From: Thermoanaerobacterales bacterium
Lineage (GTDB): Bacteria; Bacillota; Thermosediminibacteria; Thermosediminibacterales; Tepidanaerobacteraceae
Direction of reading: 5' to 3'
Assembly (NCBI GenBank): GCA_012839145.1
Contig: DUNY01000471.1
Coordinates: 1 to 8,887 of the forward strand
Length of the DNA: 8,887 nucleotides
Made by a program: the position numbers and the translations under genes. A model generated the notes under the pieces. That model made no database searches. It was not told the origin of the DNA and saw only the letters and a list, made by a program, of their open reading frames with translations. Positions 5,663 to 8,887 of this stretch are shown in pieces (the stretch's first letter is position 1; each line of letters starts with the position of its first letter).

Positions 5663-7657
5663 TTAACACTCCCTAATAATCGTATATGTTTCAGTTTTTT
5701 TATCTAACTCATACTTTTTATCTAATTTGCTAGATAATACACCTTCAGCATGTTCCCAATCTTTATGCATTATAAACATAATAACTTGTTCTGCTATTCT
5801 CGGTAAAATATCTGATATCTTTTCAACATGCTCCTCATCAGCATTAGAAAAAGGTGCATCCATCACTAGAGGATATGGCTCTGACTCCATCCCAAATTCT
5901 TCATCCAGAACCTTTTCTCTTGCAAGGGCTAGAATCCCAGAAATAAATGCAAAGCTTGTGACTGTTTCTAAACCCATAGATTTGTCCGCTTTATCTTGGA
6001 ACTCTTCTTTAATGCCAGGGGTCATTAGAAAATATTTATAATTTGGAGCTATAACTAATTTTCTCTCCCCATGATACATTTTCTCAAATATACTATCAAC
6101 ACGTTCCTGTAGCAATCTCCTGATTTTGTCTTCTTCAGTTTTGTAATACTTCTCTAATTCATCTGCAATATATTTAGCATACTGTAAACAAATTTCTATA
6201 TGTCTATTTCTTTTTGTTTTTATAGATTGTTCGGCAATTTCATTAGTTTTAGATTCTAGCTCTGCGGTAAGTTTTCCTTTTTGAATATGTAATTCTTCAC
6301 TTTCTCGTCTCAAATCTTCTATTTTTTCCTCATAATTATCTGATTCCTGCTTTACTTTTTTTACGTCTTTTTTCTCCTTTATTTGTTCACTAAGATGCTT
6401 GTTTTCTGACATAAGAGTCGATATATCATGTTTATATTGTCTAAAATTTTTATAATATTCTTCTATACCCTCCAAAAATTCACTTCCATATCTCTTATAA
6501 TGCTTGGCATCGTTTAAGAAGTTTTTGACAACGACTCCTATTGCCTCTGGTGGAAGATATTTTTTTAGCTCGGAAAGAGCTATATACTTGTTATCTCCAT
6601 TTTGTATTGTTTCGCCACAGATGCATTTACCTCTTTTCAAAATATGGTCTATGGTACTGGACTGTATATGGGGTATACCTTTATCAGTATATTCTTCTTT
6701 ATCAAGTATTTCCTTAGCTTTTGATATTAGAGGTTGCATAAAGAATTGTGAACCTTTATTAGAAAATTCTTTTATTATTTTGCTTGCCTCTTCAGCTTTC
6801 TTATTTTCATATACTCTTATGCTTGCTTCATTGCCTTCAATCTTCTGTTGCAGTTTAGCCGTTTTTTCATTATCCCTTAAAACTTGAGCCAATTCCTCAT
6901 ACTTTTTTTTAAAAAAACTAATAGCGGCTTTATTGTCTTCTAATCTTTTTAAAATAAGATCCAGGTCTTCTCTACATTTGATAGCTTCAGATTTTAATTG
7001 TTTAAGTTTTTCATCTCCTTCAACGTGAATACTATTAATAAACCTGGCTATGACACTATGTTTATGCCCTCGTTTTAAATGAGTAATAGCATTATCTAGT
7101 GCCGTAAGACCTAAAACTCCTTTAACTGCCTTAGTAATATCTTTTCTGCCTTCCAGACTATTTTTCCCTAGATTAGTTATCCTCTCTCCATCAAAGAAAA
7201 AATAAGTGGACAAATCCTCAGGAAGTATTTTATTTATTGTATCTCTTATATCGAAATAATTTTCAATAAACCCTGTTTGGCCATCGGGTGTTTTATATTG
7301 TAGAAGTGCTTTTGCATTTTGTGGATCTATGTTCCCCGGAGATTTACATATATAATTCTGACTTCTTATCATTGTATACTCTATCCCATCATGGACTAGT
7401 TCTATGGATACTTCCACTTTCTCACTCTCATTAGACTCAAGATCGTCTGCGATTTCTAAATTTAACATAAAGTCAGCTGTATCAAAGTTTGCTTTTCCAT
7501 ATAATGCCCAATTAAATGCTTGAATCAGTGTTGTCTTTCCACTAGTGTTTTTTCCAAGAACAACTGTGACATTTTTATCGTTATCAGTAGAGAAGGTCAA
7601 CATTTGCTCGCCCTTATATTGTCTAAAGTTTTTCATACGTAGTGTCTTTAATAGCAT
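5663..7657 (-). CDS. DndD-like SMC/Rad50-family ATPase
   Basis: A 664-residue P-loop ATPase of the split-head, coiled-coil type. N-terminal head: MKNFRQYKGE opening, Walker A GKNTSGKT (35-42), and YFFFDGERI (152-160), a segment I associate with DndD and its relatives. A coiled coil (about 205-300) leads to a hook-like centre with KCICGETI (344-351), a CxC pair where Rad50 has CxxC. A second coiled coil (about 395-515) follows. C-terminal head: a degenerate signature (KSMGLETVTSFAFISG, 559-574) in place of LSGG, Walker B PLVMDAPFSNAD with D600 followed by Ala where most ABC ATPases have the catalytic Glu, and the switch histidine in IMFIMHKDW (H631). AGGAGG at 7665-7670 supports the start. DndD is the ATPase of DNA phosphorothioation systems, and similar ATPases occur in other defence operons. 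The coupled helicase fits such an island. Exact system membership is inference. Confidence 0.88.
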   Translation of the reverse strand: MLLKTLRMKNFRQYKGEQMLTFSTDNDKNVTVVLGKNTSGKTTLIQAFNWALYGKANFDTADFMLNLEIADDLESNESEKVEVSIELVHDGIEYTMIRSQNYICKSPGNIDPQNAKALLQYKTPDGQTGFIENYFDIRDTINKILPEDLSTYFFFDGERITNLGKNSLEGRKDITKAVKGVLGLTALDNAITHLKRGHKHSVIARFINSIHVEGDEKLKQLKSEAIKCREDLDLILKRLEDNKAAISFFKKKYEELAQVLRDNEKTAKLQQKIEGNEASIRVYENKKAEEASKIIKEFSNKGSQFFMQPLISKAKEILDKEEYTDKGIPHIQSSTIDHILKRGKCICGETIQNGDNKYIALSELKKYLPPEAIGVVVKNFLNDAKHYKRYGSEFLEGIEEYYKNFRQYKHDISTLMSENKHLSEQIKEKKDVKKVKQESDNYEEKIEDLRRESEELHIQKGKLTAELESKTNEIAEQSIKTKRNRHIEICLQYAKYIADELEKYYKTEEDKIRRLLQERVDSIFEKMYHGERKLVIAPNYKYFLMTPGIKEEFQDKADKSMGLETVTSFAFISGILALAREKVLDEEFGMESEPYPLVMDAPFSNADEEHVEKISDILPRIAEQVIMFIMHKDWEHAEGVLSSKLDKKYELDKKTETYTIIREC

Positions 7658-7818
7658 TTTCTGACCTCCTCTTCTATAACAGTTCTAATTTTGTCAATCA
7701 TATCGTAATCATTGTATTTTTTAGTTTTTAAATTCTCTTGTTCCAATTTTAATATATCCCTTATCATCCTTATAGCTTTGGTTTTATCTATCCCATGATC
7801 GTTTCCCAGGTCATTCAT
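7648..7818 (-). CDS. 56-aa ORF overlapping the genes on both sides
   Basis: A complete small reading frame lies exactly between helicase and ATPase. It starts at ATG 7818, overlapping the helicase stop by 8 bases (ATGAATGA), and stops at 7648, overlapping the ATPase start by 10 bases. The product begins MNDLGNDHGIDKTKAIRMIR, then is rich in Lys/Glu/Asp/Tyr and ends EEEVRKCY. It looks like a small, charged, two-helix protein with no membrane segment. A GGGGG run (7831-7827) lies about 8 bases before the ATG. An in-frame ATG at 7824 is too close to that run. Because it fills the gap with no spare bases and the phase is kept, I read it as a genuine, translationally coupled gene. I recognise no family. 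The alternative is an untranslated gap, which the double overlap makes less likely. Confidence 0.7.
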   Translation of the reverse strand: MNDLGNDHGIDKTKAIRMIRDILKLEQENLKTKKYNDYDMIDKIRTVIEEEVRKCY

Positions 7819-8887
7819 AAACATCGCCCCCTTGGAATTTATTTAAACCATACACATCAATTAATTTGTGAATTAGTTTGTAACCTTCTTGGGAATTCTC
7901 AGATATATCCGCAAAGTCCCTCACTCTTTCAATTTCCTTCTCTACTAATGAGATATCTGATCTTACTTCATCTTCATGTAAATTCTTAACTTGCTCTATT
8001 GGTCTCGGAATTGTAACAAAATCATATATTTCTGCATACCTTTTGCCTTCTGCACGTCTAAGCACCCTACCCCTTCGCTGGATATATTCTTTTGGATTTG
8101 TGCTACTCGCAAGGATGAAGGCAGTTTTAATCTTGGGAATATTTACTCCTTCATCTAGACATCTTATTGCAACTAAAGCTTGTAAGTTCTCTCCCTTTGC
8201 GAACTCTCTCTTAAGTAACTCCCTTTCCGATGAAGTCTCTTTTGACGTAAATTGTGAAATTTTCATGCCTAGATCATTACCCAAAATGTCTGAGACTGCT
8301 TCTATTTGACGTATTTCTGATTGATCCGGTCTTCCTTCTACGTAGTCAACATCTGAAATAGTTGTAGCACCACAATAAACCAGTATATGGCTGCCATTTG
8401 TATAAGGTTTAATACATTCTTTTAATGCACCAAGCTTGCTTACTGCACCTGCTACAAGTCTTGCTCTTTTAATTGCAATCATTTTACCCATTTCGCTCAA
8501 TTTCGTCTTTCCTGTCTTTGTTGTAACAATACACCTTGCAAGTTGTCTTGATAGTTGCTGATATGCAGACAATTCATCTTCTGAAAGATAAACAAGTTTT
8601 GGATAATAATAATATGGTGTTAGCTTTTTCTCTTTAATAGCTCTTTCTAAAGGATAATTGATACATTCTTTTCCAAAATAATCGTATAGCTTTTCTGTTC
8701 CTTCAGGATCACCATATCTTTCTAAAGTCGCTGATAAGGCTAGTCTAAAGGGTATCTTTTTGTTTAGCTTTGTGCTTAAATTTGTAGCTCCAAAATTATG
8801 TGCCTCATCAATTATTATTACAGATCTTTTTTCTATTTTGTTTATTTGATCCTGTACAAAACTTGTTGCATAGGTAGCGTTTGTAGT
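7811..8887 (-). CDS. SF2 DEAH-box helicase, 5' end outside the window
   Basis: The C-terminal 358 residues of a superfamily 2 helicase (ResIII/DEAD-like fold). The frame is open to the right edge, so the start and the Walker A motif I are missing. Visible motifs: II as VIIIDEAH (GATGAGGCACAT at 8809-8798), III as LALSAT (SAT at 8734-8726), IV near ILVYCGAT, V as LDEGVNIPKI, and VI as QRRGRVLRR, which carries the arginine finger. These form the end of RecA-like domain 1 and all of domain 2, followed by a helical C-terminal tail of about 75 residues (from about PIEQVKNLHEDE) that is not part of the helicase core. The protein should be an ATP-driven DNA translocase or helicase in the cytoplasm. 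It is the first visible gene of the operon. Its stop overlaps the 56-aa ORF. The TTG at 8572 is in frame but internal, since both DEAH and SAT lie upstream of it. Confidence 0.93.
   Translation of the reverse strand, partial: TTNATYATSFVQDQINKIEKRSVIIIDEAHNFGATNLSTKLNKKIPFRLALSATLERYGDPEGTEKLYDYFGKECINYPLERAIKEKKLTPYYYYPKLVYLSEDELSAYQQLSRQLARCIVTTKTGKTKLSEMGKMIAIKRARLVAGAVSKLGALKECIKPYTNGSHILVYCGATTISDVDYVEGRPDQSEIRQIEAVSDILGNDLGMKISQFTSKETSSERELLKREFAKGENLQALVAIRCLDEGVNIPKIKTAFILASSTNPKEYIQRRGRVLRRAEGKRYAEIYDFVTIPRPIEQVKNLHEDEVRSDISLVEKEIERVRDFADISENSQEGYKLIHKLIDVYGLNKFQGGDVYE

Noticed and set aside
5727..6887. Plus-strand ORFs opposite the DndD-like ATPase (104 and 127 aa)
   Set aside because: They are antisense shadows of a well-supported ATPase gene and have no binding sites or family features.
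7811..8572. Helicase starting at the TTG at 8572
   Set aside because: The frame stays open to the window edge, and the essential DEAH and SAT motifs lie upstream of this codon. The gene is partial and the TTG is internal.
1..8887. CRISPR array, tRNA or rRNA genes, insertion sequence with transposase
   Set aside because: No regularly spaced repeats, no cloverleaf or rRNA-like sequence, and no transposase frame was seen. The short palindromes near 2050-2420 are the only mobile-like sequences.

Overview
The window looks like a chromosomal segment of a low-GC, endospore-forming Firmicute, most likely class Clostridia. The basis is a T-box-controlled tryptophan operon, an FMN-riboswitch-controlled ECF riboflavin S-component, a Spo0E-like phosphatase, a secreted DUF1002 protein and strong AGGAGG-type ribosome binding sites. 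No species is named because nothing in the sequence fixes one.

Left part (about 1-3620, minus strand). A consensus promoter (2648-2677) drives a tryptophan T-box leader (2277-2620, specifier TGG). About 260 bases of untranslated, repeat-bearing leader follow, then trpB2 (stand-alone tryptophan synthase beta) and trpP (tryptophan importer), ending in a terminator (28-58). This reads as one tryptophan supply operon: make Trp from indole or import it when uncharged tRNA-Trp accumulates. The T-box leader is unusual. The stretch between Stem III and the antiterminator carries an extra terminator-shaped hairpin and a REP-like palindrome. Upstream lies a second unit: promoter (3582-3610), FMN riboswitch (3443-3561), terminator (3389-3418) and ribU (riboflavin uptake).

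Middle (about 3700-5120). A 67-aa Spo0E-like gene (minus) and an exported DUF1002 protein gene (plus) diverge from a 255-base AT-rich intergenic region with candidate promoters for both. The DUF1002 gene ends in a terminator at 5070-5117.

Right part (5129-8887, minus strand, visibly more AT-rich). This is the 3' part of a tightly packed operon that runs off the right edge. In transcription order it holds an SF2 DEAH helicase (5' end missing), a 56-aa ORF overlapping the genes on both sides, a 664-aa DndD-like SMC/Rad50-type ATPase with a CxC hook, and a 176-aa protein I do not recognise. The overlaps and 3-base gap imply translational coupling. Helicase plus DndD-like ATPase is typical of DNA-modification or phage-defence islands of the Dnd/phosphorothioation kind. 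The decisive partner genes (DndB/C-like or a nuclease) would lie beyond the window, so the system type cannot be settled here. This operon is the most promising place for an undescribed or poorly described system.
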